Of a stretch of DNA of 64,000 nt, positions 1 through 8,407 are shown piece by piece. The DNA comes from Pseudescherichia sp031987975. Lineage in GTDB: Bacteria; Pseudomonadota; Gammaproteobacteria; Enterobacterales; Enterobacteriaceae. Made by a program: the position numbers and the translations under genes. The stretch lies in assembly GCF_031987975.1 (NCBI RefSeq), contig NZ_DALZYX010000005.1:186001-250000 (forward strand), read 5' to 3'. Numbering within the stretch: position 1 is the stretch's first letter; each line of letters starts with the position of its first letter. The notes under the pieces are model-generated. The model saw only the letters and a list, made by a program, of their open reading frames with translations, did not search any database and was not told the DNA's origin.

Positions 1-267
1 GAGCAAGCGCACTGCTACCGCTGCACTGATCACTGCGCCTACTGCTGGCGAGACCTCCAGGGCAAGCCCCAATAATTTTTGGCTAAGCTGGGATAACACC
101 TGCGCACTAAACTCTGAGCATATCAGCCCCACCATCATTGAGGCGGCGAATAAAAGTAGCCGTGCCCAAACGGCAAAATCGATAGCAGAAACCACAAAAA
201 TGATACTGCCAGCAAAAGCAGCGATAAACGTATCCGGTTCCTGACTAATAATAGTTGAGAGTGCCAT
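1..267 (-). CDS. Putative phage-type holin, 3' part outside window
   Basis: The reverse strand is open from an ATG at 267 to the window edge, giving the first 89 residues of a protein without a stop codon. The product is hydrophobic, with a predicted membrane segment at about residues 12-30 and another at about 36-54, then an Ala/Val-rich stretch near residue 75, a layout seen in small phage holins (my recollection is of the family called putative phage holin). A weak AAAGG ribosome site lies about 10 bases upstream. Holins make pores in the inner membrane that let an endolysin reach the cell wall. An M15 cell-wall peptidase gene 1.2 kb away and a LysR gene between them support a lysis or holin-dependent secretion block. 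The family assignment is from hydropathy pattern only. Confidence 0.5.
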   Translation of the reverse strand, partial: MALSTIISQEPDTFIAAFAGSIIFVVSAIDFAVWARLLLFAASMMVGLICSEFSAQVLSQLSQKLLGLALEVSPAVGAVISAAVAVRLL

Positions 268-567
268 AAGTATTACTGCCTTTAATGGTCTGGAGCCATT
301 GATAATGTTTAACTGTATAATTGCTATTTTTCATTTACCCTGTCCTTCAGAAATGCCGTGGCCTGATGATATTATCACCCTTGTTAAATAGTGTTCATAA
401 ATAGCCTAAAGTTAATCGAAAAATGATGCTGCCTGCGGTTGCATTAGACGTTAATTAAATACGTATAATGCACACGAAAATGACATTACATCTTTTAATC
501 AATATAGTTTTGGATGTACAGCCATTGTATTCACCCTACTCTCATAATCATCATCGGAGAAAACCGA
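268..567. other. Intergenic region between divergent holin and lysR genes
   Basis: These 300 AT-rich bases separate the divergently read holin and LysR-type genes and should hold both promoters. A TATAAT hexamer at 464-469 on the plus strand, with TTGCAT 19 bases upstream (439-444), is a plausible but long-spaced promoter for the regulator. LysR regulators often bind such divergent regions; no clear T-N11-A palindrome was fixed by eye. Confidence 0.4.
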
Positions 568-1419
568 ATGGGCGCATTACTTGCGAAAAAAATGAAATAT
601 TTTATGGTCACCATGGAAGAGCGCAATTTTGCTAAAGCAGCAGAGGCACTCTGTATCACTCGCTCGCCTTTAAGTAAAGCCATCTGCGAACTGGAAGACT
701 ATCTCGGAGGCAAACTCTTTACCCGTACCTATAACAGCCTGGAACCTACTGAGCTTGCTTTTGACTATTATCAAAAATGCAAACCCATTTATGAAATGAT
801 ACTGGCGCTTGAAAGCGAGTGTCGATCAGGAAACGCTGATATACCATTAACTATTCTTTTTGATATTAGCGTGCCTGAGTTGCTGTATCAACAAATCGTG
901 ATGGCGATGAAAAGTGAAAACATTCTTTTTAATTGTGAAAGATATGTTATTAATTTGTCTGATGTTGATGACGTCGCACGTAAACACACGCTTGTCGTTT
1001 CGCTGCGCGAAATCGCGTCTAATACCACGTGTGATGTTGATAAGTGGCAAGGCGATGAGATAGTCATCTGCACGCCGATGAGCTACTCGGTGTCGCACAG
1101 TACGACACCTCTTTTTATTTGGAAAGATCTCAATTCAAGCTACCTTCAACGAAGCTTTTCCCAGCTCGTTAAAAACTATCTACCCGATGCCACGTTTATT
1201 GAGCATAACTTCAGCCTCACCGGTCTGCTTTATAATATACGCGCCGGCAAAGGCTGTTCACTTCTCACGCGCAAAATCGCCACCATGTATAAAGTTGACG
1301 GTGTTGAATATATCCCTGTAAAAGAGAAAAGACCAACCATCTATATGTACCACACCTCTGAAAAGAAAATGAATAAAATTATCCTGCAGATTAAATCGAT
1401 CATAAATGATTTTATTTAA
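568..1419 (+). CDS. LysR-type transcriptional regulator
   Basis: A 283-residue DNA-binding regulator. The first 60 residues carry the LysR winged helix-turn-helix pattern (NFAKAAEALCITRSPLSKAI, then LE..LGGKLFTR), followed by a divergent effector-binding domain. An in-frame ATG exists upstream at 514, but the ATG at 568 has a GGAGA ribosome site 7 bases ahead and puts the helix-turn-helix at the usual distance from the N-terminus, so I chose it. It is divergent from a holin-like gene and convergent with an M15 peptidase gene, so it is a candidate regulator of that lysis-type block. Base composition is AT-richer than the neighbouring core genes, which suggests acquisition. The ligand is unknown. 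Confidence 0.85.
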   Translation: MGALLAKKMKYFMVTMEERNFAKAAEALCITRSPLSKAICELEDYLGGKLFTRTYNSLEPTELAFDYYQKCKPIYEMILALESECRSGNADIPLTILFDISVPELLYQQIVMAMKSENILFNCERYVINLSDVDDVARKHTLVVSLREIASNTTCDVDKWQGDEIVICTPMSYSVSHSTTPLFIWKDLNSSYLQRSFSQLVKNYLPDATFIEHNFSLTGLLYNIRAGKGCSLLTRKIATMYKVDGVEYIPVKEKRPTIYMYHTSEKKMNKIILQIKSIINDFI

Positions 1420-1423
1420 ATAT

Positions 1424-1455
1424 AAAAAAGATGAAGCGAGTTGAACTCGCTTCTC
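1424..1455 (-). terminator. Terminator of the M15 peptidase gene
   Basis: Inverted repeat GAAGCGAGT / ACTCGCTTC (1433-1453) with a two-to-four base loop. On the minus strand it is followed by a run of six T, fitting termination of the M15 gene; it may also slow transcripts of the convergent lysR. Confidence 0.65.
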
Positions 1456-1484
1456 TCATTGTAAGCCGTTGTGCCGTAAATGCC

Positions 1485-1844
1485 TCAACTTCTCTCGTCC
1501 CAATGGGCTACTACATTGCGTACATCAATATGCGTAAAGCTGTTATACCGCCCCGTAGAGCACTCTTTGTGAACTTCCTCAACATAGTCTGCCACTCTGT
1601 CCGGATGAATATTCATAATGCTAATATCTGCGGCCATGCCCAGAACGTGTTGACTCCCTTTTGCACCGCCTATTTTTTGATTATAGCCCGCACACCGGCA
1701 TGCAGAATTTATGATTAGCGGCATAGCAAAATAGTCACGAATGTCTTCCAGAACTTCGTTTAATTTCTTATCGACCACAGCGAATCCACATCCACAGCGG
1801 CAGGCAAATTCCTGACGATTGAAATGTGTAGAGATATCTCCCAT
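1485..1844 (-). CDS. Peptidase M15 family endolysin-like protein
   Basis: A 119-residue protein of the M15 (D-Ala-D-Ala carboxypeptidase/endolysin) family. Visible features are the phage-type N-terminus (MGDISTHFNRQEFACRCGCG), the core S-x-H-x2-G-x-A-x-D motif (SQHVLGMAADI, about residues 69-79) and a later T-H-I-D, which together supply the zinc ligands His-Asp-His. Such enzymes cut peptidoglycan stem peptides. The reading frame extends 34 codons upstream, but the ATG at 1844 has a GGAG site 6 bases ahead and matches the family start. No signal peptide is evident, so a holin would be needed for release, and one is encoded nearby. ChiX of Serratia, a holin-dependent chitinase release factor, is also an M15 enzyme. 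Confidence 0.8.
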   Translation of the reverse strand: MGDISTHFNRQEFACRCGCGFAVVDKKLNEVLEDIRDYFAMPLIINSACRCAGYNQKIGGAKGSQHVLGMAADISIMNIHPDRVADYVEEVHKECSTGRYNSFTHIDVRNVVAHWDERS

Positions 1845-2100
1845 GCTTGTCTCCGCGCTCAGTTTAAAATGAGTCAATGCTGTCCACAGAAATAGTAACC
1901 AGCAAAACCTGGTGGGAGAAAAGTATAAAGAGGCGCGGCGGTGCAAAATTGAGCGAATCCCCCTCTTCTGCCGCAGCGATCGCTACGCTCGTTATTTACA
2001 GTTTTGTGAATACTTAACACCTTGATCACACTTCGTTGTGAAACTGCACAGAAGGTTTTTGAAACGCTGTTTTCATTTTCCTTTTGCGCTTTTTTCAGCG

Positions 2101-2106
2101 TATAAT
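2101..2106 (+). promoter_or_regulatory. pykF promoter -10 hexamer
   Basis: A perfect TATAAT precedes pykF by about 240 bases; the -35 region is T-rich (around 2077-2083) without a good consensus. The long leader and position fit the known pykF arrangement in E. coli. Confidence 0.55.
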
Positions 2107-2123
2107 GGGTATCTGGTCGCTAT

Positions 2124-2135
2124 TGAATGGTTTCA
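2124..2135 (+). promoter_or_regulatory. Candidate Cra (FruR) operator of pykF
   Basis: TGAATGGTTTCA matches the Cra consensus TGAATCGNTTCA except one base. It starts 18 bases downstream of the -10 hexamer, a position suited to repression. Cra repression of pykF is established in E. coli; the site here is inferred by sequence match. Confidence 0.6.
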
Positions 2136-2342
2136 GCTCATTGAACTGTAAAATTCAACTATCACATCGCATACTCCCGTTTTGGGCTGAAACTCAAGCA
2201 CACATTACTCTGCACGCTTTTTTGATGTCACCTATCCTTAGGCTGTGGCATCGCAACTTTCGCAACACAGGTTTGACTCCGCGGCGGTGCGCCCCCGGAG
2301 CACTATTCTCCTATCCTTCACAACTTAAAGACTAAGACTGTC

Positions 2343-3755
2343 ATGAAAAAGACCAAAATTGTTTGCACCATCGGCCCGAAAACCGAATCCGAAGAGATGT
2401 TGACCAAAATGCTGGACGCCGGGATGAACGTTATGCGTCTTAACTTCTCTCACGGTGACTATGCAGAACACGGTCAGCGTATCCAGAACCTACGCAACGT
2501 GATGAGCAAAACCGGCAAAAAAGCCGCTATTTTGCTGGATACCAAAGGACCGGAAATCCGTACCATTAAGCTGGAAGGTGGCAACGACGTCTCCCTGAAG
2601 GCAGGTCAGACCTTCACCTTCACTACCGATAAATCCGTAGTCGGTAACAATGAAATCGTTGCTGTAACCTATGAAGGTTTCACCACCGACCTCTCCGTCG
2701 GTAATACCGTGCTGGTTGATGACGGTTTGATCGGTATGGAAGTGACCGCCATCGAAGGCAACAAGGTTGTCTGTAAGGTGCTGAACAACGGCGACCTCGG
2801 CGAAAACAAAGGTGTCAACCTGCCAGGCGTCTCTATCGCTCTGCCGGCGCTGGCTGAGAAAGACAAACAGGATCTGATTTTTGGCTGTGAACAGGGCGTC
2901 GATTTTGTTGCAGCGTCCTTTATCCGTAAACGTTCCGACGTTGTTGAGATCCGCGAGCACCTGAAAGCGCACGGCGGCGAAAACATTCAGATCATCTCCA
3001 AGATCGAAAACCAGGAAGGCCTGAACAACTTTGACGAAATCCTCGAAGCGTCTGACGGCATCATGGTTGCCCGCGGCGATCTGGGCGTTGAAATCCCGGT
3101 TGAAGAGGTTATCTTCGCGCAGAAGATGATGATTGAAAAATGTATCCGCGCACGCAAAGTGGTGATCACCGCTACCCAAATGCTGGACTCTATGATCAAA
3201 AACCCGCGTCCTACCCGCGCTGAAGCTGGTGACGTGGCTAACGCCATCCTCGACGGTACCGATGCTGTCATGCTCTCCGGTGAGTCCGCTAAAGGTAAAT
3301 ATCCGCTGGAAGCCGTGACCATCATGGCAACCATCTGCGAACGTACCGACCGCGTGATGACCAGCCGTCTGGACTTCAACAACGACAGCCGTAAGCTGCG
3401 TATCACCGAAGCCGTCTGTCGTGGCGCGGTAGAGACTGCTGAAAAACTGGAAGCGCCGCTGATTGTTGTTGCGACTCAGGGCGGCAAATCCGCTCGCGCA
3501 GTGCGTAAATACTTCCCGGATGCCACTATCCTTGCGCTGACCACCAACGAACTGACTGCTCGTCAGCTGGTGCTGAGCAAAGGTGTTGTCGCGCAGCTGG
3601 TAAACGAAATTGCCTCTACCGATGACTTCTATTTGCAGGGCAAAGAGATTGCGCTGGAGAGCGGCCTGGCACAGAAAGGTGACGTTGTGGTAATGGTTTC
3701 CGGTGCGCTGGTTCCAAGCGGTACTACTAATACTGCTTCTGTACATGTACTGTAA
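2343..3755 (+). CDS. pykF: Pyruvate kinase I (fructose-1,6-bisphosphate activated)
   Basis: Pyruvate kinase, 470 residues, the same length as E. coli PykF. It transfers phosphate from phosphoenolpyruvate to ADP, the last step of glycolysis, in the cytoplasm. The N-terminal KTKIVCTIGPK and the active-site segment with ISKIENQEG followed by GIMVARGDLGVE are present; the residues between about 70 and 170 form the B domain lid and the C-terminal GALVPSGTTNT lies in the fructose-bisphosphate site. It is followed by its own terminator and then lpp, as in E. coli. A Cra-like site upstream fits repression in gluconeogenic conditions, opposite to ppsA elsewhere in this window. Confidence 0.98.
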   Translation: MKKTKIVCTIGPKTESEEMLTKMLDAGMNVMRLNFSHGDYAEHGQRIQNLRNVMSKTGKKAAILLDTKGPEIRTIKLEGGNDVSLKAGQTFTFTTDKSVVGNNEIVAVTYEGFTTDLSVGNTVLVDDGLIGMEVTAIEGNKVVCKVLNNGDLGENKGVNLPGVSIALPALAEKDKQDLIFGCEQGVDFVAASFIRKRSDVVEIREHLKAHGGENIQIISKIENQEGLNNFDEILEASDGIMVARGDLGVEIPVEEVIFAQKMMIEKCIRARKVVITATQMLDSMIKNPRPTRAEAGDVANAILDGTDAVMLSGESAKGKYPLEAVTIMATICERTDRVMTSRLDFNNDSRKLRITEAVCRGAVETAEKLEAPLIVVATQGGKSARAVRKYFPDATILALTTNELTARQLVLSKGVVAQLVNEIASTDDFYLQGKEIALESGLAQKGDVVVMVSGALVPSGTTNTASVHVL

Positions 3756-3782
3756 TTATTAACAGCTCTATTAATTTGCAAT

Positions 3783-3808
3783 AAAAGCGCCTTCCGGGCG
3801 CTTTTTTT
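3783..3808 (+). terminator. pykF terminator
   Basis: Stem AAAGCGCC / GGCGCTTT followed by seven T just after the pykF stop codon; a standard intrinsic terminator. Confidence 0.9.
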
Positions 3809-3989
3809 ATTCCATCAATAGCTGTTATCAATAGAAATGCAAATCGGCTTAAACTATTTAACGTCGTATTTCATAAGATATATCCGATGAAAGTGGTCTG
3901 TTTTCACACAGTTTTTTTGCCTCCCCCGCTAAAGTCGATGCATCTTTGAGCGAACGATCAAATTTAGGGGTATTCCCATCAAAAAAATA

Positions 3990-4018
3990 TTCTCAACATA
4001 AAAAAGTTTGTGTAATAC
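3990..4018 (+). promoter_or_regulatory. lpp promoter
   Basis: TTCTCA (3990-3995), 17-base spacer, TAATAC (4013-4018). The region and the 5' leader through to the start codon are nearly identical to the strong E. coli lpp promoter. Confidence 0.9.
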
Positions 4019-4063
4019 TTGTAACGCTACATGGAGATTAACTCAATCTAGAGGGTATTAATA

Positions 4064-4300
4064 ATGAATCGTACTAAACTGGTACTGGGCGCGGTAATCC
4101 TGGGTTCTACTCTGCTGGCAGGTTGCTCCAGCAACGCTAAAATCGACCAGCTGTCTTCTGACGTTCAGACTCTGAACGCTAAAGTTGACCAGCTGAGCAA
4201 CGACGTGAACGCAATCCGTTCTGACGTTCAGGCTGCTAAAGATGACGCAGCTCGCGCTAACCAGCGTCTGGACAACCAGGCTCACTCTTACCGTAAGTAA
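4064..4300 (+). CDS. lpp: Major outer membrane lipoprotein (Braun lipoprotein)
   Basis: A 78-residue lipoprotein. Residues 1-20 are a lipoprotein signal peptide ending in the lipobox LAG-C21; the mature protein is a heptad-repeat coiled coil (LSSDVQTLNAKVDQLSNDV) that forms a trimer and ends in YRK, whose terminal lysine is linked to meso-diaminopimelate of peptidoglycan. It tethers the outer membrane to the wall. The gene immediately downstream, ldtE, encodes an L,D-transpeptidase related to the enzymes that make this link. Strong promoter and terminator fit its very high expression. Confidence 0.98.
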   Translation: MNRTKLVLGAVILGSTLLAGCSSNAKIDQLSSDVQTLNAKVDQLSNDVNAIRSDVQAAKDDAARANQRLDNQAHSYRK

Positions 4301-4313
4301 GAGTTCCTGTAAT

Positions 4314-4344
4314 AAAATGGCGCACACTGTGCGCCATTTTTTTT
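4314..4344 (+). terminator. lpp terminator, probably bidirectional
   Basis: Long stem AATGGCGCAC / GTGCGCCATT with T8 on the plus strand and a short T tract on the minus strand, between convergent lpp and ldtE. Confidence 0.9.
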
Positions 4345-4369
4345 GCCTGCGATTTATCAACTTCTATCG

Positions 4370-5389
4370 CTACTGCGTCATCGTCAAGCCTGAACTCTCA
4401 CTCCCTGCTTCGGTCACTGCTGAAGAACCGCTGTTGTGTGCTGACAGCACCGCTGTCGGACCCGATTCGCTCTTTGCTACCGGGACGCTCACTGGGTAGC
4501 CTGCACGCCGTAGCATTGCTTTATCAATCGTTAACCGATCCCCTCCCGCCTGGCGAATGCTATCGCTAAAGGTCGCCGTCAGCGAAATAGGCACGGTTTG
4601 CGTATTCTCCTCCGGCTGCTGCGAAAGCGGACGGTGCACCTCGATATACTGTTTGCCGTCAGGCTCCACGGAGTACTTCACAGGCTCGTTAATGATGCGC
4701 ACCGGCATCCCGGTTGATGCCTGAGAAAAGAGCGCCTGGATGTCAGGAGCGGCCATACGGATACATCCGGAGCTGACGCGCAGGCCGACGCTGTCAGGCG
4801 CGTTAGTCCCGTGAATGAGATATTCTCCCCTTCCCTCCGCCAGACGCAGCGCAAAGCGTCCTAACGGGTTATTAGGCCCCGCAGGAACAACAGTGGGTAG
4901 CGTGATGCCCTTCGCCAGCGAGCGCGCTCGTATGCCCGCTGGTGGTGTCCAGGTGGGGTTAGGTATCTTCTGGCTTACTCGAGTCAGCGTGACGGGCGTT
5001 TCAAGTCCCTGCTGACCAATGCCAATAGGATAGACCTGCACGCTGTTTTCACCCGGCGGATAGAAATAGAGCCGTAGCTCGGCCAGATTAATCACGATCC
5101 CCTCCCGGGGCGTATCAGGCAACAGCATCTGCGTAGGGATCGTCATTACCGTTCCCGGTTTCGGCACCGGCGCAATGGTGTTGTTTGCTTCGATGAGCAG
5201 CATTGCGGGCGTATCAAAATGGCGGCCTATTGCCTGCAGGTTACGATCCTGTGGCTGTACGGTATAGGTCTGATTCTGCCCAATGAGACGGCTACCCGGC
5301 GGCGGCAGTAAATAGTCTGCCGCCTGGGCAGTTTGAATAGCGCTAAAAGCGCTGATAAGGCTAACTGTTATTAGAGACGCGCGTTTCAT
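4370..5389 (-). CDS. ldtE: L,D-transpeptidase LdtE
   Basis: A 339-residue periplasmic enzyme (E. coli YnhG is of similar size) that forms 3-3 cross-links between peptidoglycan stem peptides. Residues 1-23 are a signal peptide ending AQA; a LysM-like wall-binding segment follows at about 40-90; the YkuD catalytic domain spans about 97-235 with His193 (LIHGTNAP) and the nucleophile Cys209 in VSSGCIRM. The C-terminal 80 residues are Ser/Thr rich and probably flexible. It converges on lpp. Assignment as LdtE rather than another Ldt paralogue rests on synteny between lpp and sufE and on overall similarity. Confidence 0.93.
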   Translation of the reverse strand: MKRASLITVSLISAFSAIQTAQAADYLLPPPGSRLIGQNQTYTVQPQDRNLQAIGRHFDTPAMLLIEANNTIAPVPKPGTVMTIPTQMLLPDTPREGIVINLAELRLYFYPPGENSVQVYPIGIGQQGLETPVTLTRVSQKIPNPTWTPPAGIRARSLAKGITLPTVVPAGPNNPLGRFALRLAEGRGEYLIHGTNAPDSVGLRVSSGCIRMAAPDIQALFSQASTGMPVRIINEPVKYSVEPDGKQYIEVHRPLSQQPEENTQTVPISLTATFSDSIRQAGGDRLTIDKAMLRRAGYPVSVPVAKSESGPTAVLSAHNSGSSAVTEAGSESSGLTMTQ

Positions 5390-5434
5390 ACTGAAGTTCC
5401 CGTATTCACTGGCCCAGCGCCAGAAAGCTGAAAA

Positions 5435-5464
5435 TTACGTGAGGCGGATATCCGCCTCACGTAA
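5435..5464 (-). terminator. suf operon terminator, perfect 30-base palindrome
   Basis: The 30 bases form a perfect inverted repeat (TTACGTGAGGCGGAT and its complement), followed on the minus strand by TTTT. It lies 25 bases beyond the sufE stop codon and so ends the suf operon. Confidence 0.8.
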
Positions 5465-5488
5465 CAGGATGAAAGCTATATAAACAGT

Positions 5489-5905
5489 TTAGCTAATGTT
5501 AGCGGCTTTGTTACGAATTGCGCGGATCATCGCTTCCAGCCCCTGGGAGCGCGAAGGGGTGAGGTGCTGGGCAAGGGCCATTTTTTCAAACCAGGGTCGG
5601 ACATCAAAAGCGACAATATCCTGCGGCGTCATCTGCTGATACAGAATAAAAACTACGGCGATAAGCCCTTTGACAATGGCCGCGTCGCTGTCTCCCTGAA
5701 GCTCAATGATGCCGCTCTCGTTTTGCTGCATAACGATCCATACCTGGCTCTGGCAGCCCTGAATGGTGTTTTCGGCGCTATGCGCCTGCTCGCTCAGCGC
5801 CGGCAGACGCTGACCCAGCTCGATAATGTAGAGATATTTCTCTTCCCAGTTAGCGCAGCGCGTAAAATTACGCAGCAGTCGCTCTTTATCGGGTAATTCA
5901 GCCAT
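5489..5905 (-). CDS. sufE: Cysteine desulfuration protein SufE
   Basis: A 138-residue sulfur acceptor, the same length as in E. coli. It takes persulfide sulfur from SufS onto its Cys51 (in TIQGCQSQVW) and hands it to the SufBCD scaffold, strongly stimulating SufS. Last gene of the sufABCDSE operon, 13 bases after the sufS stop. The operon is used for Fe-S assembly under iron starvation and oxidative stress. Confidence 0.97.
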   Translation of the reverse strand: MAELPDKERLLRNFTRCANWEEKYLYIIELGQRLPALSEQAHSAENTIQGCQSQVWIVMQQNESGIIELQGDSDAAIVKGLIAVVFILYQQMTPQDIVAFDVRPWFEKMALAQHLTPSRSQGLEAMIRAIRNKAANIS

Positions 5906-5918
5906 AACCGCTCCTTTG

Positions 5919-7139
5919 TTAGCCCAGCAGCTGATGAATACGTTTCAGCCCGGCTACCAGACGATCCACCTCTTCCTGGGTGTTGTAAATAGCCAGCGAT
6001 GCACGACACATTGCCGGAACGTTATAAAACGCCATCAGCGGCATTGCACAGTGGTGACCAGTACGTACTGCAACGCCGTAGTTATCCAGGAAGCTCCCCA
6101 CGTCATAGGCGTGATGCTTACCTAAATTGAATGCAATGACGCTCTGGCGGTGCGCAGGTCCATACAGCGTGATATCTGGCACACTGGCCATTTCAGCCAG
6201 CGCATATTCCATCAATGACTGCTCGTAAGTCTGTATATTATCGAGGCCCAGCGCGCTGACGTACTCTATCGCCGCACCGAGAGCAATAATCCCGCCGGTG
6301 TTCGGCGTTCCGGCCTCAAAGCGCCAGGGAGCCCGGGCATAGGTTGTGCCGTCCTTCAGGCTGACGGTAGCGATCATCGACCCGCCCCCTTCCCATGGCG
6401 GCATTGCCTGGAGAATCTCCTCCTTGACATAGAGAATACCGATGCCAGTCGGTCCGTAGAGCTTGTGCGCAGAGAAGGTGTAGAAGTCGCAATCCAGCGC
6501 CTGGACGTCAACGGTATGGTGCATCACGGCCTGGGCACCGTCCACCAGCACCTTCGCACCATGCTGATGGGCTAACGCGGTCATCTCCGCAACAGGGTTT
6601 TCAGTACCCAACACGTTTGAGACATGGGTAATGGCCAGCAGGCGGGTGCGATCGTCAAGCAGCTCGCGCCAGACGTCCAGCTGCAGCGTGCCGTCGGGGT
6701 TGAGTGGGATCACCCGCAGCTCCGCGCCAGTTCGCTCACACAGCATCTGCCATGGAACAATATTGGCGTGGTGTTCCATCATCGTAATGATGATGTTGTC
6801 CCCCGCCTGGATTTGACTGCTGCCCCAGCTGTTCGCCACCAGGTTAATGCCCTCGGTGGTGCCGCGAACAAAAATAAGCTCTTCTGCCGTCCGGGCATTA
6901 AGAAAACCGGCCGCCTGGGCGCGCACATTCTCCATCCGCTGCGTTGCCTCTGCGCTCAGGGTATGGATCCCCCGGTGCACGGCCGCGTAGCCGTGGCGGT
7001 AGAACTCGGCCTCGGCGTCAATAACCTGATTGGGTTTCTGCGCGCTGGCGGCGCTGTCGAGATAGGCCAGCGGCACGCCGTTAACTTCACGCCCCAGAAC
7101 GGGAAAATCCGCCCGTACGTCGCTCACGGAATAGCTCAT
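5919..7139 (-). CDS. sufS: Cysteine desulfurase SufS
   Basis: A 406-residue pyridoxal-phosphate enzyme, same length as E. coli SufS, that releases sulfur from cysteine (and can act on selenocysteine). The PLP lysine is in FSAHKLYGPTG (about residue 226) and the catalytic cysteine in RTGHHCAMP (about residue 364). The start codon overlaps the sufD stop by four bases, a sign of translational coupling. Works with SufE as group II desulfurase. Confidence 0.97.
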   Translation of the reverse strand: MSYSVSDVRADFPVLGREVNGVPLAYLDSAASAQKPNQVIDAEAEFYRHGYAAVHRGIHTLSAEATQRMENVRAQAAGFLNARTAEELIFVRGTTEGINLVANSWGSSQIQAGDNIIITMMEHHANIVPWQMLCERTGAELRVIPLNPDGTLQLDVWRELLDDRTRLLAITHVSNVLGTENPVAEMTALAHQHGAKVLVDGAQAVMHHTVDVQALDCDFYTFSAHKLYGPTGIGILYVKEEILQAMPPWEGGGSMIATVSLKDGTTYARAPWRFEAGTPNTGGIIALGAAIEYVSALGLDNIQTYEQSLMEYALAEMASVPDITLYGPAHRQSVIAFNLGKHHAYDVGSFLDNYGVAVRTGHHCAMPLMAFYNVPAMCRASLAIYNTQEEVDRLVAGLKRIHQLLG

Positions 7140-8407
7140 GCGTTGCCCCCTGCCAGGCGCTGACCGATACGACTCAACACCTGCTGCTTTAACGCCTCGT
7201 CACTGATGGCTTCCGTCAGTTCAGCGGCAAAGGCATAGATAATCATCTGCTGCGCGGCCTGTTGATTGATACCACGCGAGCGCAGGTAAAACATCTGTTC
7301 ATCATCAATGCGGCCGACGGTCGCTCCGTGGCTGCACTTTACATCGTCGGCATAGATCTCCAGCTGCGGTTTAGTGTCCACCTCCGCCAGTCTACCCAGC
7401 AGCAGATTGTTGTTGGTCATCTGCCCGTCGGTCTTGATGGCGTGTTGCGCCACGTTAATCATGCCGTTAAATACCGCCCGGCCTTTGTCGCTGACGATGG
7501 TTTTATGTAGCTGACGGCTATTACAGAAGCCTTTATTATGCTCAAGCCAGGTGCGGGTATCGCACACCTCATTGTTAACCGGCATCGCCAAGCTGTTAAT
7601 GCGCAGCGTGGTGTTTTCACCGTTGAGCTGGGTGCTGGTATTATGGCGCAGCACTGCCCCGCCGAGCAGGAAGCTGTGGCTCCAGGCGGCGGCATCGGCA
7701 GCCATAAAGAGATCGTTATGAGCAAAGTGGTAGCTACCCGCGTTCTCAAAGGCCAGCTTCACATGGTGCAGCTGCGCGTTAGCACCAACGTTCATCGTCA
7801 GGCGCGAGCCGGTGAAATGGCTTCTGTCGTTCAGGCTGACGTAGTGCTCATAGATAGTCGCCTCTGCGCTCTCGGCCAGCTCGAGATGGTGACGGTAATG
7901 GGCGGTGTTCATCTCCTCACCGTCCATCCCCTGGGTAATGTGCATTAAGAGCAACGGCTTAGAAGGCCGTTGGTTACGCGCCACGCGAATGTACGTCACG
8001 CTCATCGCAAGGCTTTCGGTCAGATGTAAAAATACCTCCGGCTGAACCGCCGCAGGCAGCGCGCTACGCTCGTCGCCGATCGTCACGCTGTACCCACTGT
8101 TATCAAGGCTGTCGCTCAGGTCTGCATTAAACTGTCCATCAACAAAGACCAGCCGCAGGGCATCCACCGGCAGTGCCAGGGCATCACGCTGTTCGACACT
8201 GATACGGCTGCTTTTCGCGACAAACTGACTCTTCAGCAGCCCATCCAGCGAGGTATATTTCCAGTCCTCATGCTTGCGCGTCGGCAGGCCTAAGCGCAAC
8301 ATCTGCTGCAGGTGCTGCTGGGCCTGCTCTGAACGGTTTCCGCTCTGGGCCTCGAACAGGTGATGCCACTGCTGCAGCGCGTTACTGCTGTTCGGTAAGC
8401 CAGCCAT
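7136..8407 (-). CDS. sufD: Fe-S cluster assembly protein SufD
   Basis: A 423-residue scaffold subunit of the SufBC2D complex, the same length as in E. coli when started at the ATG at 8407 (MAGLPNSSNALQQW); the frame is open 13 codons further but without matching sequence. The conserved C-terminal core contains YADDVKCSHGATVG with the histidine implicated in cluster assembly, and DDEQMFYLRSRGI, shared with SufB. Its start lies inside the end of sufC (26-base overlap), as in E. coli, suggesting coupled translation. Confidence 0.96.
   Translation of the reverse strand: MAGLPNSSNALQQWHHLFEAQSGNRSEQAQQHLQQMLRLGLPTRKHEDWKYTSLDGLLKSQFVAKSSRISVEQRDALALPVDALRLVFVDGQFNADLSDSLDNSGYSVTIGDERSALPAAVQPEVFLHLTESLAMSVTYIRVARNQRPSKPLLLMHITQGMDGEEMNTAHYRHHLELAESAEATIYEHYVSLNDRSHFTGSRLTMNVGANAQLHHVKLAFENAGSYHFAHNDLFMAADAAAWSHSFLLGGAVLRHNTSTQLNGENTTLRINSLAMPVNNEVCDTRTWLEHNKGFCNSRQLHKTIVSDKGRAVFNGMINVAQHAIKTDGQMTNNNLLLGRLAEVDTKPQLEIYADDVKCSHGATVGRIDDEQMFYLRSRGINQQAAQQMIIYAFAAELTEAISDEALKQQVLSRIGQRLAGGNA

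Larger units (their letters stand above)
1845..2342. other. pykF upstream region
   Basis: About 500 bases between the M15 peptidase gene and pykF. It holds the pykF promoter and a Cra-like operator (listed separately) plus a long 5' leader. An 83-codon open frame at 2084-2335 overlaps the promoter and leader and is not convincing as a gene. Confidence 0.6.

Noticed and set aside
2084..2335. 83-codon ORF upstream of pykF
   Set aside because: Covers the pykF promoter, Cra site and leader; no ribosome site or recognisable content.
2490..3746. 418-codon antisense ORF in pykF
   Set aside because: Exact shadow of a highly expressed, codon-biased gene; no independent signals.
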